From the NCBI GenBank assembly GCA_037042915.1, contig CM073194.1, positions 2,604,001-2,668,000 on the forward strand: a DNA stretch of 64,000 bases, in the 5' to 3' direction. This stretch comes from Auricularia sp. M13 (taxonomy: Eukaryota; Basidiomycota; Agaricomycetes; Auriculariales; Auriculariaceae). The notes under the pieces were generated by a model. The model was not told the origin of the DNA. It searched no databases and worked only from the letters and a program-made list of their open reading frames with translations. Position numbers and translations under genes: made by a program. Below, piece after piece: positions 1 through 10,576 of the stretch; positions within the stretch are counted from its first letter, which is position 1; every line of letters begins with the position of its first letter.

Positions 1-49
1 TGGAATCTGCAGTGCCCGCGCGTCTGTAATACTGGGGAATGTCCAGGGG

Positions 50-514
50 TTGATCACTCTACGTGTGACGATTCCATATGCCCCCGCGGCATTCTTCATC
101 GGTTCGCAGCGCCAACTGTATCTTGTCGGCGTACGACTGCGGCGACCACGCACGCTTCCGGCTTACCGCAGTAACCGCAATATAACACATTTGGCGCTGG
201 ACCCCTTCCCGACCGCAGGGATTACCGCCTCACGAATCCTGCTCAACGCCCCCGAACTCGAGCATCTCACCCTCGTTGTGCATTCCACAACTCCAATTCG
301 GTCAACCACATACAGGGCGCTGCACCGTTTCGTGGGGATATGCATCCGAAGCAGGGTTCAGCGCGTAAGCGTCCTCTTCGCGTGCGCTCCGGGCCCCGCA
401 CCAACTGCACAAGAAGCAAAGGCACGCATTAATCAGCCGTTTGCGCAAATCGACATCCTCCCAGTTGGGACCTCCGGCGATGCGTGGGAGAGATTTGTGA
501 TGGATGCTGCTTAA
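50..514 (+). CDS. C-terminal part of an F-box/LRR-like protein
   Basis: An open frame of about 154 codons enters from the window edge, so the true start probably lies outside. Its protein alternates short hydrophobic strands and basic turns (a stretch reading ITHLALDPFP, then ELEHLTLVV, then RVQRVSVLFA). This is the pattern of the degenerate leucine-rich tail of basidiomycete F-box proteins, which recruit substrates to SCF ubiquitin ligases. No F-box is visible because the N-terminus is missing. The next gene downstream, on the same strand, carries an F-box-like segment and a similar tail, so the two could be tandem paralogues. The family call rests on pattern only; it could be another repeat-rich fungal protein. 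Confidence 0.35.
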   Translation: MITLRVTIPYAPAAFFIGSQRQLYLVGVRLRRPRTLPAYRSNRNITHLALDPFPTAGITASRILLNAPELEHLTLVVHSTTPIRSTTYRALHRFVGICIRSRVQRVSVLFACAPGPAPTAQEAKARINQPFAQIDILPVGTSGDAWERFVMDAA

Positions 515-613
515 CCATATGAGATCTGCGCCCTGTACGCATGTAATACAACAGCCAATGATAACGGGACATCTCGGGTCCGTGAGATAAAGGTCTCCGT
601 CATCCGTGCCAGT

Positions 614-1558
614 GTGGCATCTTCCCATAGTCATCGAGGCTCCCAGCTGCCATGGATACGGTGGTATGTGTGTCATCTGCACCGCGCAGACAGTGTTGAA
701 CTACCCCAGAATACCACGCTTCCCGTCGAGCTTGTGACGGAGGTCCTGAAGAACTTGGCATCGCTATATGCGGGTCACATGCCGGCGAAAGTCGTGGAGC
801 TCCTAGGACTCGCGCGTGTGCATCGCCACGGTATTGAAAAGTTCCTCTTCGATACCGTTTCCCTCAGGACGGATGCAGATTTGGAGCAGTTCCACGACAT
901 CGTTAAGCAGCGCGCAGAGAGTGGTCGACACATTGTTGTTCGTGCGCTCTCCGTCTCTGCCGAGGATGCCACGCCGCGCGGAGCAGATACATTCATCGCC
1001 CTCATCAATATTCTCGGCCCGACTCTCAAGATGCTCCAGACAGGCCCGAAGTATGCAGCACTAGCGCTCGAGCACGCGGACGTGCCCGACCTATATCTGG
1101 ACGACTTCCCCGACGGCTTCTTCACTCCACTCGCCATCCCAGCCCGCACGATGAACCACCTGACACGCCTCTGGCTGGGCCCGTTCCCGGAGAATATTGA
1201 GCGATTTGACCGGATGATAGAGAAGATGCCCAGACTGCGGTGCCTTGGGCTGATTTTTATGCCCTGCCGGCCGATGGCGGCATGTCGCATCCTGGACGCA
1301 TGCGACCTCCGCGGCGTCGGGAAAGTCATATTCATTGTGCAGGAGTGGACGAATCCTGGTACAATGCTCAGCCGCCAACGACTGGCACTCTGCTTGCATG
1401 ACCACACTGGACGGAGGAAGAGGCACACGGCATTCGAGGTGCTTTCGGCGGACCCTGCGAGATGGGGCCGTGGAGCACGCGGCGGACATTGCCTGCCCAG
1501 TCTGTGGCTGAGCAGTGCGTTGGGAGAGATCGATCTTGTCGCCGCGCAGTCTCTGTAA
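614..1558 (+). CDS. F-box-like protein with LRR-type tail
   Basis: A single open frame of about 314 codons. Near residue 35 it has the segment LPVELVTEVLKNLAS followed by a leucine-rich helix and HGIEKFLFDTVSL, which resembles an F-box (LPxEL...IF..L) and the start of the LRR region seen in many agaricomycete F-box proteins. The tail has strands such as LTRLWLGPFP and LRCLGLIFMP. The annotated start is not an ATG; an ATG at 652 with a short first exon is possible but gave no clean splice. The last ~35 codons look out of frame: from about 1456 another frame reads LRDGAVEHAADIACPVCG and stops, so a frameshift or small intron near the 3' end is likely. It may be an intact gene or a young pseudogene. 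Confidence 0.5.
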   Translation: MASSHSHRGSQLPWIRWYVCHLHRADSVELPQNTTLPVELVTEVLKNLASLYAGHMPAKVVELLGLARVHRHGIEKFLFDTVSLRTDADLEQFHDIVKQRAESGRHIVVRALSVSAEDATPRGADTFIALINILGPTLKMLQTGPKYAALALEHADVPDLYLDDFPDGFFTPLAIPARTMNHLTRLWLGPFPENIERFDRMIEKMPRLRCLGLIFMPCRPMAACRILDACDLRGVGKVIFIVQEWTNPGTMLSRQRLALCLHDHTGRRKRHTAFEVLSADPARWGRGARGGHCLPSLWLSSALGEIDLVAAQSL

Positions 1559-1679
1559 ATCGTTGCCCCTGACGATGAGATTATTCACGCGTTACTGCCG
1601 GGAAGCTCCGAGGGAACCGCACGAAGTGCTGGCTGGCTTTCAATTGCCTTGCCCGCATCCCTCGAACCCCCATCCCGAG

Positions 1680-3271
1680 ATGAGCAGCCACGAGGCCGAC
1701 GGGGAGGTCCAGGACACGGCGCAGACCTCTCCCCCACCTCCGCCACGCCCTGCGCAGCTCTGCCCGCTACCAGCCGAATTCTGCACGACATGCAAGAGCT
1801 ATATCGCGCCCAACACGGGCAGTCGCTGCTTACGGTGCAAGAAGGTGTTCCACGCTGACTATGGTACGTTCCGCTTCTGGAGGTGGTGCATTGCTGACGG
1901 CGCCGGACAGCGTGCAGCACCAGTGGATTGTTGGGTCTGGGATATGTTTGCCTGGCCTGCCATTGTCGGGGCTGCGCTGGTACAGCCGGGTTCATGCTTC
2001 ACTGCGCGAAGTGCGGCAATGGGTTCCACCTGGGTGAGCCGTCAGTTTGCAGCGAGTGATAATAGAGGATTGAACTTCACTAGACTGTGCACGTCGTCTG
2101 CCGCGACCCGACGCCGTACGGATGAAGCGCAACGGCTCTCGCATTGTGGACAAGGGTCGCTGGTACTGTGAGGGCTGCCAGAACGACCGCTGCGCAGGGT
2201 GCGGAGCGGAGTACGAGAACATCGCACGCTGCTGCCTTGTCTGCGACGACCGCTACTGCAACGGTACGTCCAGCTCTCGCCGCCATCGCAGGTCCCTGTC
2301 TGAAGCCGCTTCAGCCTGTGCAAAGCGCTATGCAGTGACTGAGACCGGTGCCACGGGGCCAAGCTGGGTCTGCCATCGATGCGACGCCGATGGGTGTGCC
2401 GTCTGCGGACACGTTGGCGGAGACCGCGAGAGCATGTTCGTGTACTGTCGCTGCTGCCGCAAATCCTTTCACCAAGGTCCGAACGTCCTCAGTGAGCCAT
2501 TTACCAAGGCTAACACTATGTAGAATGCACCATATTTCCCCGCGGCATGCCAATCGCCGACTACGAATACCGCAAGCAATGCCAGCGCGAGGGGAAGGAC
2601 AACCACACGCTGTACGACTGGGTGTGCGACGTATGTCTGTCCTGCGACGTATGCTTCAAGGGCGGATACGACCTTCTGCTGCGCTGCGATACATGCGAGC
2701 GCCGGGTCCACTCAGGTACGCCGAAACCACGCGCTATCGCCAAGGGAGCGCGAGCGCTGATACGGATCCATAGACTGTCTTCCAGCCGCCTCGCGTCCAG
2801 GCACCGACGTCCTATCTGTGGTCCGTGCCGCCCAAACGAGGGACGCCGTACTGGTCCGGGCGTGGCGCTGTGATGCGTGCAAGCCGCGGCGTTGTGGTCT
2901 CTGTGTCAAGGTCATGGGGACTGTACAGAAGGTTGTCTGCGTGTGCTGTGGATGGTACTACCACCCGTGTATGTTATGCTGCATCCTCAGTGGCTCTTCG
3001 GTGCTAACTACATGCAGCGTGCATCCAAGAGAAGTGGAAGAAGATTGTTGCAAACGACGCTCAGGGCTATAGGTGCAGTAGCTGTCTGACAGAAGCATGT
3101 ATGGTTTGCGGAGGTGCGGCGCGGGACGTCCCCTCGACATTGATATGCATGGGCTGCGCCGGGTCCTGGCATGAGGGTGTGTTCATCGTACACGCTTATA
3201 GTCTTGTTCCTGACTAGACACCAGGCTGTGCTGAACGCGACAACCAGCCAAAGGTGTGTACAGTCCAATAA
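1680..3271 (+). CDS. Protein with seven tandem PHD-like zinc fingers (8 exons)
   Basis: I resolve eight exons: 1680-1863, 1911-2033, 2084-2263, 2315-2476, 2524-2715, 2774-2968, 3018-3176 and 3225-3271. They give 413 codons plus a TAA stop, followed by an AATAAA-like signal. After a short proline-rich head the protein is a string of seven Cys-rich modules of the form CxxC...CxxC...CxxC...HxGxC, for example YVCLACHCRGC...CAKCGNGFHLGDC. This is the C4HC3-like arrangement of PHD fingers, which usually bind histone tails. Finger 3 has Cys in place of the conserved His (YCNGAC); fingers 1 and 6 also deviate. Every intron is in phase 1 and falls inside the last HxGxC motif of a finger, so exons and fingers are offset by the same amount throughout. 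Introns are 46-58 nt with CTAAC or CTGAC branch sites and TAG/CAG acceptors. No other domain is visible, so a chromatin role is inference. The start ATG at 1680 is the first in frame after the upstream gene. Confidence 0.85.
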
Positions 3272-3920
3272 TAAAAAGGCTATCTTCTGACGTAAATCAG
3301 GGTGGAATGAGGCTGGAATGGAGATGCACGGACTGCACGGCATCACAGAGAGGCGTGCCGCGAGACGGAGGGCTGTCGGAGGCTTAGTGAAATATATACA
3401 TCTGCAACACAGTGTCTTCAAGTATCCGAATCCATAGCATGTGCCCCGTGCAGACACCGCGCAAGATAAACCATGGTTCATGCATGCTGAGCCCCACTCC
3501 CAAACGGAAACATATACAGAACCATTTGTAATAATTTCAGACGCCACCACACCGAGTGTCTGCGCCGCAGCTCGTAACTCTACTGATTGCACACGGACCT
3601 GGCTCAAGTTCCATGGCGTCAGGACATTCTGGCCGGGAACGGAGGTCGCACATTGCCCGACCTGCTGCTGTTGCGCAACGTCATTGATGATCCGGCGGAC
3701 GAACGCAGCTAAGAAACGAGATCTCCGCTGTATAAACTGCCCTGGCCGCGGTTTGGCACCAGTTCAGCCGCTCACAGCTCCGGCCTGTCAAATAGCACTA
3801 TATTATAGCGATTTCAACGGAAGCGGACCCAAAAAGCAGTGCTTGGATCTCAACAGTCAGTGAAAATGACTCATGTCCAATGCATTATATGGCTCTAAAT
3901 ATCTGCTCAGGCTGTCTTCA
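3272..3920. other. Intergenic stretch without a recognised gene
   Basis: After the polyadenylation-like signal at 3270-3275 no frame on either strand shows recognisable coding character. A 199-codon minus-strand frame at 3008-3607 overlaps exons of the zinc-finger gene and is treated as a shadow. A 140-codon plus-strand frame at 3441-3863 has no recognisable features. Confidence 0.5.
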
Positions 3921-3923
3921 CTG

Positions 3924-3992
3924 TAGCATAGTGGTTAGTGTTCTGATTTGGCGCCTGTGTTGTGCGGGTTCAATTCCCATCAGGAGCGTCCA
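3924..3992 (+). repeat. tRNA-like SINE head (A and B boxes)
   Basis: TAGCATAGTGG at 3924-3934 matches the RNA polymerase III A box, and GGTTCAATTCC at 3967-3977 matches the B box at tRNA-like spacing. The flanking bases cannot form a good acceptor stem, the anticodon arm does not pair, and the T stem carries a mismatch. A working tRNA is therefore unlikely and a tRNA-derived SINE head or decayed tRNA fits better. A run of eight T's lies ~110 nt downstream near 4090. Confidence 0.4.
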
Positions 3993-4990
3993 TTTAAACC
4001 CCAATTCCCACCATCACATATGTTTTACCCAAGGCTAATTGTATATAAAGCCCCAGCCTGCCAGGTGATTTTGGCAAAATGTGTAATTCTTTTTTTTACT
4101 CTCACTAACTCGTCTTGGGCTCCTCTGGTCACTGACTCGGAGATGATGCCGGTGATTGCTGCATCAACGCCGAGCCATAAATGACGTTGTGCATAAGCAG
4201 TGGGTCGGAGACCGGTTGCCGGAACGGAGTCTGGTGGAACAAAACCATACACACTGCTGTTCGCAAAGTGGAGGCACCGTCGGTGAAGTGCGCAGCACGG
4301 ACACTGTCTTCATTTTTTGTACATAGAAGCTCTGTCAGGATAATTCAGTGATGCTTGCGCACAAGCATAAGCAGGTGCGATTCTTGGGAGTCCAGATAAT
4401 GGATGAGACTGGTTCGCTCCGGTTAACGTCAGGAAACATCAGCAAGACAACTATGGGCGGCAATGAGATGAGCTCCGGTGGTGCAGCCCTTAATCAGCAC
4501 GTGGGTAATACTCTCATTGTTGCATTGGACTGTCTGGTGCGGTACACAGGGGATGCACGCAGGCGTAAGGCCGCGTAGGGTAGGGGTGGCTGTACATGCC
4601 TGCAGAATCTGGATAGTGGAACTGTGGAAGACGCGCGAAAGTAAGACGGATGTACCACTGCGACAAGCTTGTCTCTGTGAGCAAGCGGTTCAACTCCACA
4701 GGGTACAGCCTGTAAAGGGATCTGAGAGGGGAGGCAATTATTTCAATGCGCGATGGATTGAGGACAATGGAGGGAGAGGGGCGCGGATTGCTGCGGTGTG
4801 GCAATGTTTGATCGTTGTCGAAGTTGCTCCATAGTGGGTCTGGCTACCTCCGCTCCCTAGCGATACTCGGATACTGTAACCACATATACTATTGGCGCGT
4901 GGTATTGGTATGTAGGGCGGTTACGGCTCCAGGATACGCAAAACACCGAGGGTTCGGTTCCACTGCTTCGCAGTAACGGAACAGCTTCAT
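3993..4990. other. Intergenic stretch without a recognised gene
   Basis: Only short frames without recognisable protein features are present. This could be the body of the SINE-like element and old repeat debris, but no boundary could be defined. Confidence 0.4.
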
Positions 4991-4992
4991 TA

Positions 4993-5411
4993 GGGGGAAT
5001 CACAGCTGTCGAAACGTTGCTAGAAACGGGACGTCGAAACTCTTGAAAGAAACAGAAACATCGTGAGAATCAAATGTGACTACCCCAGGAACTGCAGGCC
5101 GAAACTTGCAAACCGACCTCCGGAAATTTACATTCTTTTAGCTGGCACGCTTTGTTGAGGCCCTTAGTAGCATGGAATCGCACCTCGAAGAGTAAGAAAC
5201 AAAGGGATGAATATTTCATAAAGGGGAAGGCATAGATGTCAACCAGTTTCGACGGAACGTTTCGAGCGTTCCGACTTCCGGAGTAGAAACTCGAAACGGT
5301 CGAAACGGTCGAAACTTGTCGAAACGGTCCGACTGGTTCGACTGACCATTTCTACCCGCGTTTGACGCGTTTCGACGAGTTTCGACGAGTTTCGACCACT
5401 GTGATTCCCCC
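4993..5411. mobile_element. 419-bp MITE with TA target duplication
   Basis: The left end GGGGGAATCACAGCTGTCGAAAC (23 bp) and the reverse complement of the right end agree at 21 of 23 positions, and both ends are flanked by TA (4991-4992 and 5412-5413). The interior has no ORF and is full of GTCGAAAC / GTTTCGAC half-sites, so much of the element can fold back. TA duplication suggests mobilisation by a Tc1/mariner/pogo-type transposase, but no such gene lies in the window. Confidence 0.75.
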
Positions 5412-5507
5412 TATTGAATCGCAGGGGGATGTCTTGAATGACATTGCTATTGTATGAGTTTCTGAAATTGTCGAGGTGCTGTGGCTTCATGTTCGTCATT
5501 TTCCATA

Positions 5508-8500
5508 GCTACGGCTTCTTGTCGGTCTCTTGTCCATCATTTGTCCATCATTTGTCCATCATTTTCCACAGATTTGTCGGACGGATGCACAGAGTGTGAG
5601 CGCACTTCGTCCCGCGGATTTAGCTGCGTTCCCCGTTGCGCTATGGCTTCTTGTTGGTCTCTTGTCCATCATTTGTCCATCATTTTCCGCAGATTTGTCG
5701 GACAGATGCAGAGAATGTGAGCGCACTTCGTCCCGCGGATTTAGCTGCGTTCCCCGTTGCGCTATGGCTTCTTGTTGGTCTCTTGTCCATCATTTGTCCA
5801 TCATTTTCCGCAGATTTGTCGGACAGATGCAGAGAATGTGAGCGCACTTCGTCCCGCGGATTTAGCTGCGTTCCCTGTTGCGCTACGGCTGCTTGTCGGT
5901 CTCTTGTCCATCATTTGTCCATCATTTGTCCATCATTTTCCACAGATTCGTCGGACAGATGCACAGAGTGTGAGCGCACTTCGTCCCGCGGATTTAGCTG
6001 CGTTCCCTGTTGCGCTACGGCTGCTTGACGGTCTCTTGTCCATCATTTGTCCATCATTTGTCCATCATTTTCCACAGATTTGTCGGACAGATGCACAGAG
6101 TGTGAGCGCACTTCGTCCCGCGGATTTAGCTGCGTTCCCCGTTGCGCTACGGCTGCTTGTCAGTCTCTTGTCCATCATTTGTCCATCATTTGTCCATCAT
6201 TTTCCGCAGATTTGTCGGACAGATGCACAGAATGTGAGCGCACTTCATCCCGCGGATTTAGCTGCGTTCCCCGTTGCGCTACGGCTGCTTGTCGGTCTCT
6301 TGTCCATCATTTGTCCATCATTTGTCCATCATTTTCCACAGATTTGTCGGACGGATGCACAGAATGTGAGCGCACTTCGTCCCGCGGATTTAGCTGCGTT
6401 CCCCGTTGCGCTATGGCTTCTTGTCGGTCTCTTGTCCATCATTTGTCCATCATTTTCCGCAGATTTGTCGGACAGATGCAGAGAATGTGAGCGCACTTCG
6501 TCCCGCGGATTTAGCTGCGTTCCCCGTTGCGCTACGGCTGCTTGTCGGTCTCTTGTCCATCATTTGTCCATCATTTGTCCATCATTTTCCACAGATTCGT
6601 CGGACAGATGCACAGAGTGTGAGCGCACTTCGTCCCGCGGATTTAGCTGCGTTCCCTGTTGCGCTACGGCTGCTTGACGGTCTCTTGTCCATCATTTGTC
6701 CATCATTTGTCCATCATTTTCCACAGATTTGTCGGACAGATGCACAGAGTGTGAGCGCACTTCGTCCCGCGGATTTAGCTGCGTTCCCCGTTGCGCTACG
6801 GCTGCTTGTCGGTCTCTTGTCCATCATTTGTCCATCATTTGTCCATCATTTTCCGCAGATTTGTCGGACAGATGCACAGAATGTGAGCGCACTTCGTCCC
6901 GCGGATTTAGCTGCGTTCCCCGTTGCGCTATGGCTTCTTGTCAGTCTCTTGTCCATCATTTGTCCATCATTTGTCCATCATTTTCCGCAGATTTGTCGGA
7001 CAGATGCACAGAATGTGAGCGCACTTCATCCCGCGGATTTAGCTGCGTTCCTCGTTGCGCTACGGCTGCTTGACGGTCTCTTGTCCATCATTTGTCCATC
7101 ATTTGTCCATCATTTTCCACAGATTTGTCGGACAGATGCACAGAGTGTGAGCGCACTTCGTCCCGCGGATTTAGCTGAGTTCCCCGTTGCGCTACGGCTT
7201 CTTGTCGGTCTCTTGTCCATCATTTGTCCATCATTTGTCCATCATTTTCCACAGATTTGTCGGACGGATGCACAGAGTGTGAGCGCACTTCGTCCCGCGG
7301 ATTTAGCTGCGTTCCTCGTTGCGCTACGGCTGCTTGACGGTCTCTTGTCCATCATTTGTCCATCATTTGTCCATCATTTTCCACAGATTTGTCGGACAGA
7401 TGCACAGAGTGTGAGCGACTTCGTCCCGCGGATTTAGCTGAGTTCCCCGTTGCGCTACGGCTTCTTGTCGGTCTCTTGTCCATCATTTGTCCATCATTTG
7501 TCCATCATTTTCCACAGATTTGTCGGACGGATGCACAGAGTGTGAGCGCACTTCGTCCCGCGGATTTAGCTGCGTTCCTCGTTGCGCTACGGCTTCTTGT
7601 CGGTCTCTTGTCCATCATTTGTCCATCATTTGTCCATCATTTTCCACAGATTTGTCGGACAGATGCACAGAGTGTGAGCGCACTTCGCCCCGCTGGATTT
7701 AGCTGCGTTCCTCGTTGCGCTACGGCTGCTTGACGGTCTCTTGTCCATCATTTGTCCATCATTTGTCCATCATTTTCCACAGATTTGTCGGACAGATGCA
7801 CAGAGTGTGAGCGCACTTCGTCCCGCGGATTTAGCTGAGTTCCCCGTTGCGCTACGGCTTCTTGTCGGTCTCTTGTCCATCATTTGTCCATCATTTGTCC
7901 ATCATTTTCCACAGATTTGTCGGACGGATGCACAGAGTGTGAGCGCACTTCGTCCCGGATTTAGCTGCGTTCCTCGTTGCGCTACGGCTGCTTGACGGTC
8001 TCTTGTCCATCATTTGTCCATCATTTGTCCATCATTTTCCACAGATTTGTCGGACAGATGCACAGAGTGTGAGCGCACTTCGTCCCGCGGATTTAGCTGA
8101 GTTCCCCGTTGCGCTACGGCTTCTTGTCGGTCTCTTGTCCATCATTTGTCCATCATTTGTCCATCATTTTCCACAGATTTGTCGGACGGATGCACAGAGT
8201 GTGAGCGCACTTCGTCCCGCGGATTTAGCTGCGTTCCTCGTTGCGCTACGGCTTCTTGTCGGTCTCTTGTCCATCATTTGTCCATCATTTGTCCATCATT
8301 TTCCACAGATTTGTCGGACAGATGCACAGAGTGTGAGCGCACTTCGTCCCGCGGATTTAGCTGCGTTCCTCGTTGCGCTACGGCTGCTTGTCGGTCTCTT
8401 GTCCATCATTTGTCCATCATTTGTCCATCATTTTCCACAGATTTGTCGGACGGATGCACAGAGTGTGAGCGCACTTCGTCCCGCGGATTTAGCTGTGTTC

Positions 8501-8605
8501 CCCGTTGCGCTACGGCTTCTTGTCCATCATTTGTCCATCATTTGTCCATCATTTGTCCATCATTTTCCACCGATTTGTTGCGTCCTTGACCATCATTTGC
8601 CCGTC
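5508..8605. repeat. Minisatellite array, 23 units of 121/132 bp built on an 11-bp motif
   Basis: Each unit carries two or three copies of the 11-mer TTGTCCATCAT, then a conserved block through TTTTCCACAGATTTGTCGGAC, GAGCGCACTTCGTCCCGCGG and ATTTAGCTG. CGGATTTAGC or a one-base variant occurs 23 times. Units differ by one 11-mer (121 vs 132 bp, i.e. 11 or 12 times 11). From about 7100 onward two sequence types (CTGAGTTCCCC..GACGGATG and CTGCGTTCCTC..GACAGATG) largely alternate, a higher-order repeat. Because 132 is a multiple of three, long frames stay open in all three plus-strand frames. Their proteins are pure repeat and are not called as genes. Confidence 0.97.
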
Positions 8606-8682
8606 ATTTTCCACAGATTTGCTCTTCGCTCACTGGTCCTCGGCTCCAAATGTACCCTTTCGGCTGGCTCCACACATATTAT

Positions 8683-8741
8683 CAGCAAATGATGGACAAG
8701 TGATCAGCAAGTGATGGACAAATGATGGGCAAATGATGAAC
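8683..8741 (-). repeat. Inverted copies of the array's 11-bp motif
   Basis: Just past the array end the core reappears in reverse orientation, for example CAAATGATGGA near 8718, in five imperfect copies. Because the two orientations face each other across about 100 bp, the array end can form a hairpin. Confidence 0.75.
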
Positions 8742-9237
8742 AAGGCCAAAGCCTGATCTGCTAACTCACCCGATATTGCATCAAAAATTCTTGAACCAAC
8801 TGTACTTTGTACTCTGGGCCCTCCCATAATTTCTTAGCTACATATCTCGGCCATCATCAAAAATTTCAGCCCTCAGGAACCTTTTGGATCTCATACCATG
8901 AGATCCGGGCGACATATTAATAGGTTAAAATTTCCAAATGCGAGCGGTGCTGCCGCCAGCGCAGGCAACGGTGGAAACCTGGTGGATTTGGCTGTCGGTG
9001 TTAACGGATCCGAAGTGCACAGCCCGGATTGCAGGAATCTTGTCAATTGCACCGCTCACAGGAAACACTTGGGCGATTGCTCTCTTCCTGTGAGCGCCCA
9101 AATCACCGAAATCCTGCAGTCCTGCCGGTAGCCGTGTACCGAACGATACGAATGATCTTGAATGTGAACATGCAGAATGCCATCGAGGGACATGGCAGGG
9201 AGGATTGAGTAGCTGGGATATTCGAGGTCAGCAGCAG
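8742..9237. other. Intergenic stretch without a recognised gene
   Basis: No convincing coding frame. A short GC-balanced segment around 8930-9130 contains an imperfect inverted repeat (GGAATCTTG..GCGCCCAAATCACCG) but nothing that could be assigned. Confidence 0.4.
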
Positions 9238-9246
9238 CAGAAGGAC

Positions 9247-10094
9247 TAGGCTCAACTAAGCCGGCCCCGAGCCAGGTCCCTCCCGCACGGAGGGGCTTAT
9301 GACAAAGTCCACAGAATCGGGGGAAACTCTTTGCTCGTACCTCCCTTCCCTTCGCCCCTATCAACACGTTTAAAAGAAAAGAAACATAGCCAAGAACCTC
9401 TATAATACGATGCAGTAGAATTGTAAGTCACCAGCCTCGGGGGTGGCAGGGAATTTGCCATCGGATCCGCCGACTCGGGTGAGGCGAGCCGACCATTCCC
9501 CGAGCCTCAGAGTACTTTGAGGCTAATCTCGGCTCACCATAAATCGTGTTTAATTTTTTGAAGTTTATATCCAAAAGGATTTGGCTGACCCTAGTCTGTG
9601 TGAGCGACAATGACAAAAACTAGCAAATAATTAGCGGATACAAGCTTCCCGTTTCCGTCACTGGAGCCAGCCGGATGTGAAACCCACCAACACAGATGAG
9701 GATCTAAACTAACCCCACAGCTCGTTTCTCCCTGAATTACCATTATCCCCATGTGCAGAATGACTTTATTAAGCATTTGGCTGATTTAAATAACCGGATA
9801 TCAGTTGTTGAAGAGGCAAACTGGCAAACTAGCGGGCTTTGGCGGGTGGTCAGTAATTCAGGGCCCTACACTTTGGCTGTCTGAGAGCGCAAGTTCTGTT
9901 CCCTCATGCCAATTTTAGTTTTTGAACTAATACATATGCTTCTTTGCTGCAATATTCTCTATGATTACCAATTCATCTGAGCCGAGGGGAGAGAGGAAAC
10001 CGCGATTGGGTTTCCCCCGTTTTGGCAGACTTTGTCACAAACCCCTCCTGTGTCGGGCTCTGGCTTGGGGCCGGAGGGGTTTGATCCAAACCTA
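9247..10094 (+). mobile_element. TIR element, copy A, with 9-bp target duplication
   Basis: The element is flanked by a perfect 9-bp direct repeat CAGAAGGAC (9238-9246 and 10095-10103). The two ends are inverted and similar over about 85 bp: the left begins TAGGCTCAACTAAGCC and the reverse complement of the right begins TAGGTTTGGATCAAACC, both leading into GGAGGGG(C/T)TT(A/G)TGACAAAGTC and CGGGGGAAAC. The 848-bp body has no intact ORF, so it is non-autonomous. A 9-bp duplication with long TIRs resembles Mutator-like elements; that superfamily assignment is inference. Copy B lies at 17338-18666 in opposite orientation. Confidence 0.75.
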
Positions 10095-10103
10095 CAGAAG
10101 GAC

Positions 10104-10575
10104 TATGACGCAGGCCGGGTGCACCGTTGGCCATCACTGCGTCGGGCACGACTGCCGATGTAGGCCCAGCCGAACTTGCGTCGTGTGGTGAATCGGTTGC
10201 AAGCACTGTCGTCAAGGAAAACAAGCTGGTCAGGATGGTACCAGGTGCCAATCTTGTACCAATATTCGGCCTGTTTCTCCGCGCTGGCCTCGCGCGCAGG
10301 AACTGAAATCTGTGAAGGGCTTAACGTCCCGAAAGGCTACAGTCTTACACCGCACAACAGAAGACGGAATACAAACTTCTACTAATAATGATATAGCTGA
10401 CATTTCTTCCAAAACCAAGTGTGCCAATCCATCAAATGGGGTCTCCCGAAGTTGTCAGTACTTTTGTTTTAATTATTCATTTGCTCTCTGTAACGTCGAC
10501 CGGGTACCGGCAATGGCCGGTCATCCCGGGTTTCGACAAGCAACAGAATATGCACTTTGTACCCGATACAATGGA
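10104..10575. other. Intergenic stretch without a recognised gene
   Basis: No coding frame or repeat boundary recognised. Confidence 0.35.
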
Positions 10576-10576
10576 G

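Noticed and set aside
3008-3607. 199-codon minus-strand ORF
   Set aside because: Overlaps well-supported exons of the zinc-finger gene and has no recognisable features.
5508-8605. CRISPR-like array
   Set aside because: Units are contiguous with no unique spacers, the repeat is long and variable, and the context is a eukaryotic genome.
5481-8692. Many ORFs of 70-343 codons reading CPSFVHHFPQICRTDA.. and similar
   Set aside because: They are translations of the minisatellite. Units of 132 bp keep all three frames open, several frames are equally long, and 121-bp units shift the frame.
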